Positions 10,546 to 21,050 of a stretch of DNA of 64,000 nt are shown in pieces. The notes beneath the pieces are model-generated. The model was not told the origin of the DNA. It did not search any database and saw only the letters and a program-made list of their open reading frames with translations. Source of the DNA: Schistocerca nitens (lineage: Eukaryota > Arthropoda > Insecta > Orthoptera > Acrididae). Position 1 is the stretch's first letter; every line of letters begins with the position of its first letter. The stretch lies in the NCBI RefSeq assembly GCF_023898315.1, contig NC_064618.1, positions 188,719,548 through 188,783,547 of the forward strand. The letters run 5' to 3'. A program made the position numbers and the translations under genes.

Positions 10546-11374
10546 TATTCACTTTCACTAATCACACTGTTCATCAGCAGAAATTAAACATGTTCTAGTG
10601 GCACCAATCATGTAGAAAAAGTACAAATAACAGTCCATAATATTCCCTATCACTAATCAGTCAGTTAATCAAAGTTCATTAGCAGAAATTAAACATGTCC
10701 TAGTGTCACACATCATGTTGAAAAGTGCAGCACCATCACTAATCAGACAGTTCAGGCATGAACAATAGTTTGAATACACATACAAATGCTTTTACACTAA
10801 ATATACAAATCATAACAAACACACAAATGATATCAGATAATTGTCCTATTAACTATTACAATACACAAATAACAGTAAACCTATAATATTTATGGGTGTC
10901 AGTGCAAGCCAAGTAAAATAATATTTAGGAGATAGGTTGGGATCACTTCTCTGGGATTATAAAAGGAAAACACACAAAACACACTCACTCATCTTTCATC
11001 CACATTTAGTGCTCCTGTGTAGTTGAATAGTGTTAACTGTGTAAATGTAATTCTGTCAAAATTTTATGTTCATCATGTGTATCAAGTAGTAGTGGCAGCA
11101 ATGTATAACAGTCAATAATAGTTAGTCAACGTCATAGTCATCATGTCAAGACCAATGTTTGCCAAGCCAGATCAAATTGTACGGTTGCTGAACAACTGTC
11201 AGTGACCCAAGATATGCAATTGCTTCCTCTCTCCAAAAAAAAAGTATATACTGCTTAGTGATTTAACAAAGTGTGTGTGTAGACAATCTTCCTTCTACTT
11301 GAGTGTTCTAGTCTGCCATCTTCATCCTCCTTGTTCCATATGGACCAACAAAAAAAATATGCTCCTCACTTACT

Positions 11375-11604
11375 TTACCTCTTATCCACCAAAACTCCAA
11401 TAATCATCAGCATCACATAATCTCAATACTTCACTAATACATCTTCAATACATCGATACATATAAACCTTATCATCAATATCATTTACCTTACCTCTTGT
11501 CCACGAAAACTCCAATAATCATCAACTTCACATAATCTCAATACCTCTATAATACCTCTTCAATACGTCGATACATATAAACCTCAGCACCAATATCATG
11601 TCAC
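11375..11604 (-). repeat. 115-bp tandem duplication
   Basis: Two copies start at 11375 and 11490 with TTACCTCTTRTCCACSAAAA. They share the text ATCGATACATATAAACCT or CGTCGATACATATAAACCT near their ends. Confidence 0.8.
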
Positions 11605-13281
11605 TTCCATAAGAACTCTTTCCTCTAGTCAGTCTCCTCGAACAAGTACAGATAAAATACTAATGCAAACCTCAATTCATCATCTCATACAATCCGAAGA
11701 CACAATGTCAACACACAACCTCTCGTGTAATCCATCTGATCCAAATCTGCTACTCATTATAAATTATAAGATACATTTTGGTTCCTTGTCCATCATTAAA
11801 TAAAAGAAATGCATACATGACCTCTAACAGACTTAGTTCGAATAACTCTCAGTAATTAAGTACGATTACGAAGTGTTAATGATCGTGATATTTCAGTGTG
11901 TACACCACTTCAAAAATTATGGCAAACAGAAGCAAACATGTGGAGTATTTCTTGTGTCAAGTGTCACTTCCTATTTCAAATGCTCACGAAGAATGCAGTG
12001 TAATAACTGTCAATGGTCTAACCTAGTGTTGGTATGTCATGTCGTTAACTTCCTTCGTATTAGCATAAATTTATACAGCTTCCATAAAACCTCCAGCTCA
12101 TGTGACTTCTATGAAGTTTCTCGTACTAATGTGGTTCGTCGAATTACAGCAGTTCATTTTCTTATCTTAAAAATATAAGGCACTGAGCGTAAGCAATACA
12201 TGCAATAGCGCGTAAATATACCAGTAGAGAACAGAATGTCAACAAGTGGATGCAGCACAATCCCTACAACGAGGCTCTGCCAAGCGAACAATCTATAATT
12301 AATACCATAGTGTGACCTAAACTCTATGTTTGTACACAGTATATCAGCATTTCTATATACCAACTTATAGTTATGACAACAAAACAGAAGTGTGTAAATA
12401 TGCAATCCATACGCACAGCAGCAAACATATATCTTACATAATAAACAAGTCATTAGCATCATTCAGCATAAGCAAATAAATGTTCATATGTAATCTTAAT
12501 AAGTAAACATGAAGGCGCAAGCAGATAAATCACAAAGTGTAACCTACATACCTAACTACAGTCAGCACAATTAATCAGGTGACATAATTTAAATAAATAA
12601 GCACAGCAGGCACATAATAGAAAAGTATGACATCAGTGAAAAAGCAGTGCAGCCAAGCGATGCATAATATATACAAATAACAAGCCTGTTCATTAATCAA
12701 TCATTGTCAAAATCAGTTAATGTGCGTAAGCACGTCACTTCATAGAACATGAAATTTAGCACAAAGTATGAATCACGTAATCGCAAGCAGCAAATTACGT
12801 CTAAAGTACGTACCTAAGTGGAAATATGTTATCTGAAAAATAAACTCAATTAATCATTACCTTTTTAGTTTATTAGTTTCATTTTCGAAATTACATTCTT
12901 CCTGAAATTTTCTCGATAGTAAGTCCTCTTAACGTCGGACACACACAGAATTTACCTGAAGGTCTTAAATATTTTACACAACCGTATCCTGAAAAATACT
13001 GAACGTTAATAACATAATTCATAAAGTCACCATAGCTTTATACAGAATTTATTCGGAGAATTTAGACTGTGTATTTGTTTACGGCTGTCAGTGCATTCGC
13101 ACTGAGCGCTCGATCAGCTGTAGGCGCGTGACATAGGAAGTGATTGTTTGCGGTCAACGACTGCCTTGTGCGGCGCGCAGACTTGACTGTTGCTTTGAGT
13201 ATCTGCCGCCGCCGGAACACGGCGCGGTATCCTTGTATTCTCCGCATGTTTACGTATAACTGTTGGTTTCTCAAAAGTATG

Positions 13282-16200
13282 TCATTCCACAAAAATTTTA
13301 ACGTTAGATATGTGATGTATTCCCTTAGAGCGTCGTGATTTAAGAGTTTCTACTTCGACAGTGTTATCATGAATAATTTTGCGAACTCTGTATGGACCGT
13401 TATAAAGCAGAAAAAATTTGCGACATAAGCCTTTTCCTTTATGAGACAAACGATGAGACTTAATTAACACCTTTTGACCAACTGACAAAATTTTTAAACG
13501 ACCAGGACGTTTCGCTGATTTCTCTCTTCTAGCAGCCGCAGATGCAATATTTCGTAGAGCCAGGTTGACAACTTCAGAATGCCGCAGTTTCCGTGAAGGC
13601 GGAAAAGGAACGATTTCAGAAATGCGATTTGTTGGTACTTTATTTTTTAATATCAATAGAGGCGGTAAAGAAGTTGAGTCATTAGGAAGTTCATTCAGAA
13701 TGTTTTGAAAAATATGAAGATACTGATCCCAAGTTCTGTGATTCTGATGACAATAAAGACGGCACAATTTATTGATTTCCATCATCCATCTCTCTGAAGC
13801 ATTAGATTGAGGGTGGAAAAGTGAAATAAAAATTGGTTTAATCTTACGACGCCGTAGAGTACGAAGCCAAATTTTAGAGCGAAACTGTGATCCATTATCT
13901 GATATGACCTTATCAACATGACCAACTTCTTTAAGAAAATGTTTGATGAAAGCATTAGATACTGAACGAGCTGTTGCTTTGCGTAAAGGTGTAAAACACA
14001 CATATTTTGATGTCAATTCCACTGCTACGAAAATGTACGCAAAACCATTAGTAGAACGAACCACTGGACCGAACAAATCGACTGCAGCCATGTCCTTTAA
14101 TTTCGCTGGAATGATAGGAAACAACGGTGCTCTGTGAGAAACAGTTGGCGGCTTAGCCTTTTGACATAATTTGCATTTGGCAAGAACAGATCGAATACGT
14201 TTTTCCATATTACTGAAGTAACAATTTTCTCGCAATTTATGAAAGCATTTTCTGGGACCAAAGTGCGCATAACTGAAATGTGTGTACCAAATCAATTTAT
14301 TGACCCACTCATCAGGAATACAAACTAACCAAACCGAGTTGTCGACCGATTTTCGTTTAAAAAGAATATCATTGCGAACTAAATAATGCTGTCTACTCGC
14401 TACACTTTCCTTTCTCCTCCACTTCTCCTTAATGTCCTTCCAGATTGGATCCTTATTTTGCTCCTTAGCGATGTCCTGGAGCGAAGATGAAATAAAATTC
14501 TCAAACGCAACACCTTGAATGTACATCAAACAATAATGGTTTTCTTTGCAGTCCTCTTCAGCACTTGGTTTCAAACCCATAGGTGCACGTGATAAAGCAT
14601 CAGCAACAATATTTGAAGATCCCTGTATGTAAACAATACTAAAATCAAATTCCTGTAGGTACAACGCCCATCGTGACAATCTGCCATGAGTTAATTTTGT
14701 CGACATAAGAAATTCCAAAGCTCGATGATCAGTGTAAACCTTAGTATGTCTACCGAACAAAAATGTGCGAAATTTTGTGAAAGCCCAAACAACAGCCAAA
14801 GCTTCAAGTTCCGTAATCGAATAATTCTTTTCGGATTTAGAGAGAACACGACTTCCAAATGCAATAGTATTCTGTACTACAACGCCGTTTTCTTCTATCT
14901 CTTGAAATAAATGTGCACCTAGGCCTTTGTATGATGAGTCCGTCGCCAAACAAAAATCTTTAGATAAATCCGGATGTGAAAGAAGTGGAGCAGCAACTAA
15001 AGCATCACGAAGTTGTTCAAATTCTGATTGAGCTTCCTCATCCCAACACCAATTAGAATTTTTTCCAGATAGTTCACATAAACGAGGTGTGGCCAGATTG
15101 TCCAATCTAACAAAGCGTCTAAGAAAATTACAGACACCAAGGAAACTACGAACATCACGTTTTGTGGTAGGAACAGCATAATTACGAATAGCGTCTAGTT
15201 TCTCTGGATCAGGGAGAATACCTTCTGTAGAAATAATGTGACCGAGAAATTTCACCTGAGAACGACCAAATTCAGATTTTTCCAAGTTCACTGTCATGCC
15301 AACTCGTGCAAAAATACGTAATAATGAATCCAAAATTTTGTTATGCTCACTCCAAGAACGTTTAGCAATAAGAATATCGTCAACATATGAAGTAATATTG
15401 TCACGAAGATAAACAGGTAAAATTTCATTTAAACTACGAATGAATGCTGCAGAAGTTACAGTAAGTCCAAACGGTAATTTCCGAAACTGGTAACAGTTAC
15501 CAAAGGCTAAAAAGGCAGTATATTTTCTACAGTCAGGGTGGAGTTCTATTTGCCAAAAACTTGCGCGCATATCAATCGTGGATAAAACTTTAATTCCATG
15601 GAAATGTTGAAGAAGTTCGTCTAAATTTTGTGGACGGTCAGTTTCAGGAATAATAATATTATTTATCTGTCTGGAATCCAGAACCAAACGAATTGACCCA
15701 TCCTTTTTAAGAACAACGTGTAATGGGCTGGTATAAGGGCTGACTGCTGGCTCAATAATGCCCTGATCTAACATGTATTGAAGTTCATTCTTAACCTTGT
15801 CTGTGTAAGCCAAAGGAATAGCGTACGTTTTTCCGCGAAATGGTGTGTGTTCTTTTACTTTAAATAAATATTGTAAGCCTTGTATAGTTCCTGTGTGATG
15901 ACTAAACACTGTAGCATGTGAAGTCAAAATACGGTGCAGCTCTTCTCTTGCAACGTCATCTGGCACTTCAGCTTTTTTAACCTTTTCATTAATTAATTCT
16001 TCGCTACTAATTATATCCTCCATCGCGTCTCTGTATCTATTGTCATTGTCATGAATAAACACACTGTCGTCATAATGCTCAACGAGAACATCAGAAGTAA
16101 GAAACCTTAAACATTTTGTATCTGATTCAGATCTTGCTAAACACTCGAAAAATTTCAAACATTTCGGCATTCCGGCAACAGTCAAATTCACACTTCCTTC

Positions 16201-16656
16201 TTTAAAGTTCAAAATTGCCTTATGTGTGTTAAGAAACTCCATACCTAATATAATCTGTGTACTGAGTAATGGAACAATAATAAAATTAGCAGACAATTCG
16301 TATCCTTGACAAATGAAATTTAGGTTGGTCTGTTGTTTAACTTCCACACCTTTTCCAGAAATCGCTTCTCGAATTGTAGTTTTAGAAATAGGTAACACAG
16401 GACAGGCAATAGTTCTTTCACATATACGAAAAACTGATTCACTAATGACGTTCAATGGGCTCCCAGAATCTAAAACTGCAGTGAACTTATTCTTACCCAC
16501 ACATACTTCAATAACAGGATGTAAAAATGCGTCTACATTATTTTCCTTTTCGCCTAGCAAAATGTCTCTCGTATCTTCCAGGCGTACGTAGTGTAAAGTT
16601 GTAGTGTCATTACTTTCTGAACCGTCTATATTGCTGCCAGAAGCCGAAGCTGCAAG
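13282..16656 (-). CDS. pol: Pol polyprotein: protease, reverse transcriptase, RNase H, integrase
   Basis: 1124 codons are open from directly after the gag UGA (16657-16659) to the stop at 13282. Numbering from the TTG at 16560, residue 1: protease active site D31-S-G; RT with LVLDSR near 292 and YVDD at 392-395; RNase H acidic residues D541, E584, D611 and D654; integrase HHCC zinc motif H761, H766, C796, C799; integrase catalytic D828, D888 and E923, with 34 residues between the last two; a GPYRV motif near the C-terminus. All key residues are present and no frame break is seen. No ATG suits a separate start, and the frame equals that of gag, so expression by readthrough of UGA is likely. 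The enzyme set copies the element RNA and integrates the DNA. Confidence 0.93.
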   Translation of the reverse strand, partial: LAASASGSNIDGSESNDTTTLHYVRLEDTRDILLGEKENNVDAFLHPVIEVCVGKNKFTAVLDSGSPLNVISESVFRICERTIACPVLPISKTTIREAISGKGVEVKQQTNLNFICQGYELSANFIIVPLLSTQIILGMEFLNTHKAILNFKEGSVNLTVAGMPKCLKFFECLARSESDTKCLRFLTSDVLVEHYDDSVFIHDNDNRYRDAMEDIISSEELINEKVKKAEVPDDVAREELHRILTSHATVFSHHTGTIQGLQYLFKVKEHTPFRGKTYAIPLAYTDKVKNELQYMLDQGIIEPAVSPYTSPLHVVLKKDGSIRLVLDSRQINNIIIPETDRPQNLDELLQHFHGIKVLSTIDMRASFWQIELHPDCRKYTAFLAFGNCYQFRKLPFGLTVTSAAFIRSLNEILPVYLRDNITSYVDDILIAKRSWSEHNKILDSLLRIFARVGMTVNLEKSEFGRSQVKFLGHIISTEGILPDPEKLDAIRNYAVPTTKRDVRSFLGVCNFLRRFVRLDNLATPRLCELSGKNSNWCWDEEAQSEFEQLRDALVAAPLLSHPDLSKDFCLATDSSYKGLGAHLFQEIEENGVVVQNTIAFGSRVLSKSEKNYSITELEALAVVWAFTKFRTFLFGRHTKVYTDHRALEFLMSTKLTHGRLSRWALYLQEFDFSIVYIQGSSNIVADALSRAPMGLKPSAEEDCKENHYCLMYIQGVAFENFISSSLQDIAKEQNKDPIWKDIKEKWRRKESVASRQHYLVRNDILFKRKSVDNSVWLVCIPDEWVNKLIWYTHFSYAHFGPRKCFHKLRENCYFSNMEKRIRSVLAKCKLCQKAKPPTVSHRAPLFPIIPAKLKDMAAVDLFGPVVRSTNGFAYIFVAVELTSKYVCFTPLRKATARSVSNAFIKHFLKEVGHVDKVISDNGSQFRSKIWLRTLRRRKIKPIFISLFHPQSNASERWMMEINKLCRLYCHQNHRTWDQYLHIFQNILNELPNDSTSLPPLLILKNKVPTNRISEIVPFPPSRKLRHSEVVNLALRNIASAAARREKSAKRPGRLKILSVGQKVLIKSHRLSHKGKGLCRKFFLLYNGPYRVRKIIHDNTVEVETLKSRRSKGIHHISNVKIFVE

Positions 16657-16662
16657 TCATGG
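16657..16662 (-). promoter_or_regulatory. Candidate UGA readthrough site between gag and pol
   Basis: On the minus strand the gag frame ends CGA-CCA-TGA-CTT and continues open into pol with no frame change. Element 1 ends gag as CAA-TGA-CTC. UGA followed by CU is a known leaky stop context in other systems. Use as a recoding signal here is inferred, not shown. Confidence 0.55.
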
Positions 16663-16734
16663 TCGATTGTTTGCGTCACGTCTTTGATTATTCCCGTCAT
16701 TTCGCGGACCAATTTCTACTATTTCCACTTGTTG

Positions 16735-17222
16735 TTGTTGTGGTCTTCAGTCCTGAGACTGGTTTGATGCAGCTCTCCATGCTACTCTATCCTGTGCAAG
16801 CTTCTTCATCTCCCAGTACCTACTACAACCTACATCCTTCTGAATCTGCTTAGTGTATTGATCTCTTGGTCTCCCTCTACGATTTTTACCCTCCACGCTG
16901 CCCTCCAATGCTAAATTTGTGATCCCTTGATGCCTCAAAGCATGTCCTACCAACCGATCCCTTCTTCTAGTCAAGTTGTGCCACAAACTTCTCTTCTCCC
17001 CAATCCTATTCAATACCTCCTCATTAGTTACGTGATCTACCCACCTTATCTTCAGCATTCTTCTGTAGCACCACATTTCGAAAGCTTCTATTCTCTTCTT
17101 GTCCAAACTAGTTATCGTCCATGTCTCACTTCCATACATGGCTACACTCCATACAAATACTTTCAGAAATGACTTCCTGACACCTAAATCTATACTCGAT
17201 GTTAACAAATTTCTCTTCTTGT
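16735..17222 (-). mobile_element. 3' fragment of a non-LTR retrotransposon (RTE-like LINE) inside gag
   Basis: On the minus strand it encodes the C-terminal end of an endonuclease/reverse-transcriptase protein: MYGSETWTITSLDKKRIEAF, then MWCYRRMLKI, then NRIGEKRSLWHN, GHALRHQG and GRPRDQYTKQIQKDVG, ending in a stop at 16747. A short tail with CAACAACAACAA follows. It is strongly 5' truncated, as usual for LINEs. The related 3' end appears again at 63692-64000. Exact borders and target duplication are unclear because the junction near 17222 is AT-rich. Confidence 0.82.
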
Positions 17223-19798
17223 CTCTCTGAATTTCTGTCACGCGGAGGATGCCAATTAGGTCCTTCCTGTCTGTTAGATGCAAATTCTTGGTTGTGTCTG
17301 TTATTAAAATTTCTGTTTTCCTGTCTGTCTGCATAACTACTTCTTGTATAATTTCGACTGTCACTTCTGAAATTATTGTTAGACCTACTACCCTGGTTAT
17401 TTCTGTAGTAAGAGTCTCTATTATTGTATGAATAATTTCTGTCTTGATGATACCGATTACTGTTTCCGTATGATTGATCATTCCGGTAAGAATTACCGTT
17501 ATTATAATTGTCTGTGTAATTTCTGTTAGAACGTCTGTTATTGTCATAAGGCTGGTATCTATTGTCCTGTCTGTTACGTCTGTCATTCTCAAAATTACCA
17601 ATATAACGCCCGTTCCGATCACTATCCCTTTTCTCTGAAAATCTATCGTAATTACTGTTACTGAAAAAGTTACAAGAAGTCCCGTCGTCGTTGTCATACT
17701 CAAGTTCTTGTAACAAAGTCTTAAAAGTCTCTAAGTCGTCTTTACATCTTCCAGCTAAAGCAATTTGTCTTATGGATTGTGGCAGCTTAGTTAAACAAAT
17801 GCGAATTAATTCAGTCGGGCTATAAGTGTTGGACAGGAACTGATTCTTTCGAATCATGTCTTCAAAGTATTCTGCCGGCGTGCGGAACTCAGACTGTTTA
17901 AAATTACGCTGCATAATAAGACTGTGTTTTACTCTGTCTTGTGTGTTTTCGGGCCAATATGCCGAAAGAAATGCATGATACAAATCATTCAGATTATTAC
18001 AATCTCTAATGAGTGCACGCATCCGCGTCGCCGGTTCGTTTTCTAAATATCCACACATAAATTCCAGTTTGTGACTTAGTGGCCAATTTGGTGGGAGTGC
18101 GTACATAAATTGATCTAACCATGAACATGGATGTATGTCATTCTTAGAATTGCGGAAGATCTTAAATTTCCGAACAGTCAAAAAGTGTTTATAGTCAAAG
18201 TTTTCGCCTCTTGGCGACAAAGACCTACCGCGTCTGTCCCAGTCCCAATGTCGATTATTGTCAAGTTCGCGCGCCTGGCGCTCTCTTGTTGTATCCCGTA
18301 AATGAGACAAATTACTTTCTTCAAACCCCTCTGCTATCTGTGATTCCAAATTTCTTATGCTGTCTTTTCCTACAATTTCGCCTTCGATTTGTTTGACTTG
18401 CTTTCGTAATGCCTCAACTTCCCTTTTAACGCGTTCATTAAATTTTCCCTGACTTTCAACATGCTTATTTATGTTCTGGTACTCTTCGGTTTCTGCAAAT
18501 AGTAATGGAGCTGTATCATTCGAATCTCTGTCCCCATGTAAACTAAGATTTGTCAATTTATCTGAAATCTCCTCAACTCTTTCCGATAAGTCACCTATTT
18601 ATTCTTTCTGTTTACTTACGTCTTCCGTAAGTGTCGCGACTCGGGTTTCAGTATTGACACATTTGGTAGTTAACTGTTCATATTGTTGTGTTAGATTATT
18701 TATTCTGTCATTTGGTACGGATTCCTCGATTCTCTCAAATATTTCTTCCTTATCATGTGCACGTTGTAAATTTAACTCTGAAAATTTTTGTACTATCACG
18801 CCATCTCTTTCTTCCTGTTCTCTATCTTGTTCCCTTTGTCTAATCTCTACTGCCATTAATCTATTATTGTGAGAATTCAAAATCGGTTGTACTTCTTCTC
18901 TGATTTCTTTCTTTAACTCATCTTTCATATTTTTGAAACATGTCCCTATTCGTGAATCTAACCGCGTTTCCATTGTTCCCATCTCTGTTTTAATTGTTCC
19001 AATCTCTGTTTTAAATTCAGATCCTAACCGAGTTTCCATTGTTCCCATTTGTGAGTCTAACCGTGTTGCCAAAGTTCCCATCTCTGTTTTAATTGTTCCT
19101 ATTTGTGAGTCTAACCGTGTTTTTAATTCAGATCGTAACTGTGATCCCAAATTTAATATTGCACTCATCAACTGCTCCGTACTAACTTGTTCGAAATTCT
19201 TTTCGCCCCTAACATTTCCCACAAAACCAGCCTCCTTCGTCATAGCTGTAAGGCCATCTTTGTTCGATACTATTACAGGATCTTCTGTCGTTAATCTCGT
19301 ATTCTGAGAATTTTCTGATTGAGAAAAATTTTGAAATGGTTCCGGACTATTTTCCCGACTTATTAAATTGTTTTCCACTTCATTATCCATCATACTGTTT
19401 TCCCCTGTTGGCGAGTTCGCCATGTTAACAATTTCGTCATTCTCACTATTCATCATTTTTGCCTTTTTCATCGATCGTGTAATCATTTACAAAATATACA
19501 AAACTCGTCACTGTACGAAATTTATACACAATGACTCTTTATCTCCAACAATACCATTTACATGAAATGTTTCCCTCAAACACGATTAATCGAACAATTG
19601 AAATAATTGCACTACATTGTCAAACGCGTATACAAGACAACAAATCAAATTCTGAGAAAAAAATACCATTAGAAGAATGACAATTACCAAATCTACACAT
19701 GCAAAATAGACTACAATTACTAAACTACAAGTTACTACAACAATACTAGTGTCTACTATATTTACAGTCAGAAGATTCCAAGGGACCATCCGAAGCAG

Positions 19799-19807
19799 CG
19801 GTCGCCA
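19799..19807 (-). other. Primer-binding site of element 2
   Basis: On the minus strand TGGCGACCG begins two bases after the 5' LTR. It starts with the TGG expected opposite a tRNA CCA end and is like the site that pairs with tRNA-Arg in some insect Gypsy elements (family knowledge; the tRNA here was not checked). Confidence 0.65.
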
Positions 19808-19809
19808 CG

Positions 19810-20564
19810 TGCATGGGGGCTTAATTAAAATACAATGCAATTAATTTTGATTTTTTGTAGCTGTTTGTCCGATTACGAAGTCTCGTAAACGGTTGGCCCT
19901 GACTAGTATTATTACGCTATCTGACTGCATAGAACAACAACAAAGAATGAAATGGAAATTTTCATTAACACAATTAATTAATTAAGTCCCCAGCAACTAT
20001 AAAACCTACGAAACCAAAGCACAAGTGTAACTGTTCTGTGTGTGGAAGTATGACTCAACGTACGCATCTGGGACGGTTCTTCTTCAACAACACAAGAAAT
20101 TTTAAATATCATTTATACTGAATTAATTAAAGAAAATAGAAATACCATAATTATTCAAGAAAACCAGAATTACACTCTAATACAAGAACACAAGCCAGAT
20201 GCTTTGTTGACTGAACCTGTAATGACGCATTATTCAGGACATTGAAATAATGAGAAAGAAAAGAAAAGTAGTTTGTTACCTTAATTTATATTGATGAAAA
20301 GCACTCTAGACATTACACTCTCTCCACACCGACTCGCTACTATCACATCTCAACAAGAACTTTTCAGTATCACATCTCAGCAAGCACTGCCTACTAGCTC
20401 ATCTCAACAAACACTCCTCACTACGACATCTCAGCACTGACTACCACGAGTTCTCCCAAAGCACTGCCCACTACGAGTTCTCAATAATCACTGCCAGTGG
20501 AGGCGGCGGAACAATGCTCTCTAGTGCGATCTCTGGCGCTGTGGCTCAGTGTAGCCACCTTTCA
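19810..20564 (-). repeat. 5' LTR of element 2
   Basis: 755 bp on the right side, TG...CA ends, followed by ACAT (20565-20568). It is near-identical to 9058-9813 except for the U5 end at 19825-19885. It carries the same CACATCTCARCAA-type repeats at about 20336-20490. Confidence 0.92.
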
Positions 20565-20579
20565 ACATGAATAGAATGA

Positions 20580-20820
20580 CCGAGGCTCTCCATGTTCTGG
20601 AATAGCACATAAGTAGGAGACGTGGTTCCGATTTCCGGCCTTGGAACAGATTTTCGCTCGCTGCTTCTGTCTATGTACATAAAATCATTTCTGTACGAGA
20701 CCAGTAAAGTCCCTGAAAATGTGTCATTTCATTTGTATAAGTATCTAAACAGCGTTTCAGATTAAGTCCTCCATTTACATTCTATGCTGAGGTGCTATTC
20801 CAGAACACGGAGAGCCTCGG
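20580..20820. mobile_element. Small element with 29-bp terminal inverted repeats enclosing SINE-like sequence
   Basis: Positions 20580-20608 and 20792-20820 are inverted copies with one mismatch (starting CCGAGGCTCTCC; centre TTCTGGAATAGCAC). The inside contains text shared with the SINE family next door (CTTCTGTCTATGTACATAAA, GAGACCAGTAAAG). It could be a MITE, or two flanking pieces formed around a SINE insertion. No clear target duplication was found. Confidence 0.55.
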
Positions 20821-20864
20821 CAAAATTTGGCTCGACAAGGAGGCGTGCCAGGATTAAGTCGTGG

Positions 20865-21050
20865 AGTTGTGCGAACCGCTGTGCCAATGTGACTTGATAG
20901 CTAGCACACCTGCCTAGTAAGCAGGAGGCCCTGATTTGACTCCCGACCTTGGTAGAGATATTCACCCGCCGCTGCAGTCTATGTAGATAAAATCATATCT
21001 GTATGAGGCCAGTAAAGCCTCTCAAATTGTTTCATTTCATATGATTTAGC
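20865..21050 (+). repeat. tRNA-derived SINE, plus strand
   Basis: Contains GCTAGCACACCTGCCTAGTA followed by AGCAGGAGGCCC and GATTTGACTCC in place of a B box, then the tail GTCTATGTAGATAAAATCAT and GAGGCCAGTAAAGCCTCTC. The same family is at 8861-9053 (minus strand) and, in part, inside 20610-20740. Confidence 0.65.

Larger units (their letters stand above)
9830..13281 (-). other. Long non-coding 3' region of element 2
   Basis: About 3.4 kb between the pol stop and the polypurine tract. It is AT-rich on both strands, with no env-like ORF, signal peptide or membrane-rich frame. It contains a 71-bp tandem array (10204-10545) and a 115-bp tandem duplication (11375-11604). Confidence 0.7.
16657..19486 (-). 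pseudogene. gag: Gag of element 2, broken by one stop codon and a LINE insertion
   Basis: Starts at ATG 19486. The N-terminal 295 codons are acidic and coiled-coil-like, with 14-16-residue repeats of the type TRLDSQIGTIKTEMGT. A single TAA at 18599-18601 interrupts the frame, which reopens at once in the same phase and runs through the capsid-like block (about 18210-17690 on the plus strand), similar to Gag of element 1 (shared LEFMCGYLENEPA, QDRVKHS, LAGRCKDD). An R, N, S and Y-rich tail follows, with no CCHC knuckle. Near 17222 the frame enters a LINE fragment; it resumes near 16725 and ends at the UGA at 16657. Apart from the nonsense codon and the insertion it seems undamaged, so inactivation is probably recent. 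Confidence 0.85.
9058..20564 (-). mobile_element. Ty3/Gypsy LTR retrotransposon with open pol (element 2)
   Basis: An 11,507-bp unit bounded by LTRs at 9058-9813 and 19810-20564, with the target duplication ACAT at 9054-9057 and 20565-20568. On the minus strand the order is 5' LTR, primer-binding site, gag, UGA, pol, about 3.4 kb of non-coding DNA, polypurine tract, 3' LTR. Pol has the order protease, RT, RNase H, integrase that defines Ty3/Gypsy. Gag is broken by one nonsense codon and a LINE fragment, so this copy is not autonomous. The open pol suggests that it was active recently. There is no env. Confidence 0.93.

Noticed and set aside
9830-13281. Hidden env gene in element 2
   Set aside because: No frame above about 100 codons in the region, no signal peptide, furin-like site or membrane anchor was seen.
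16747-17703. 318-codon minus-strand frame
   Set aside because: It is a chimera: the first half is gag tail read in a wrong phase and the second half is the LINE protein end. It is not one protein.
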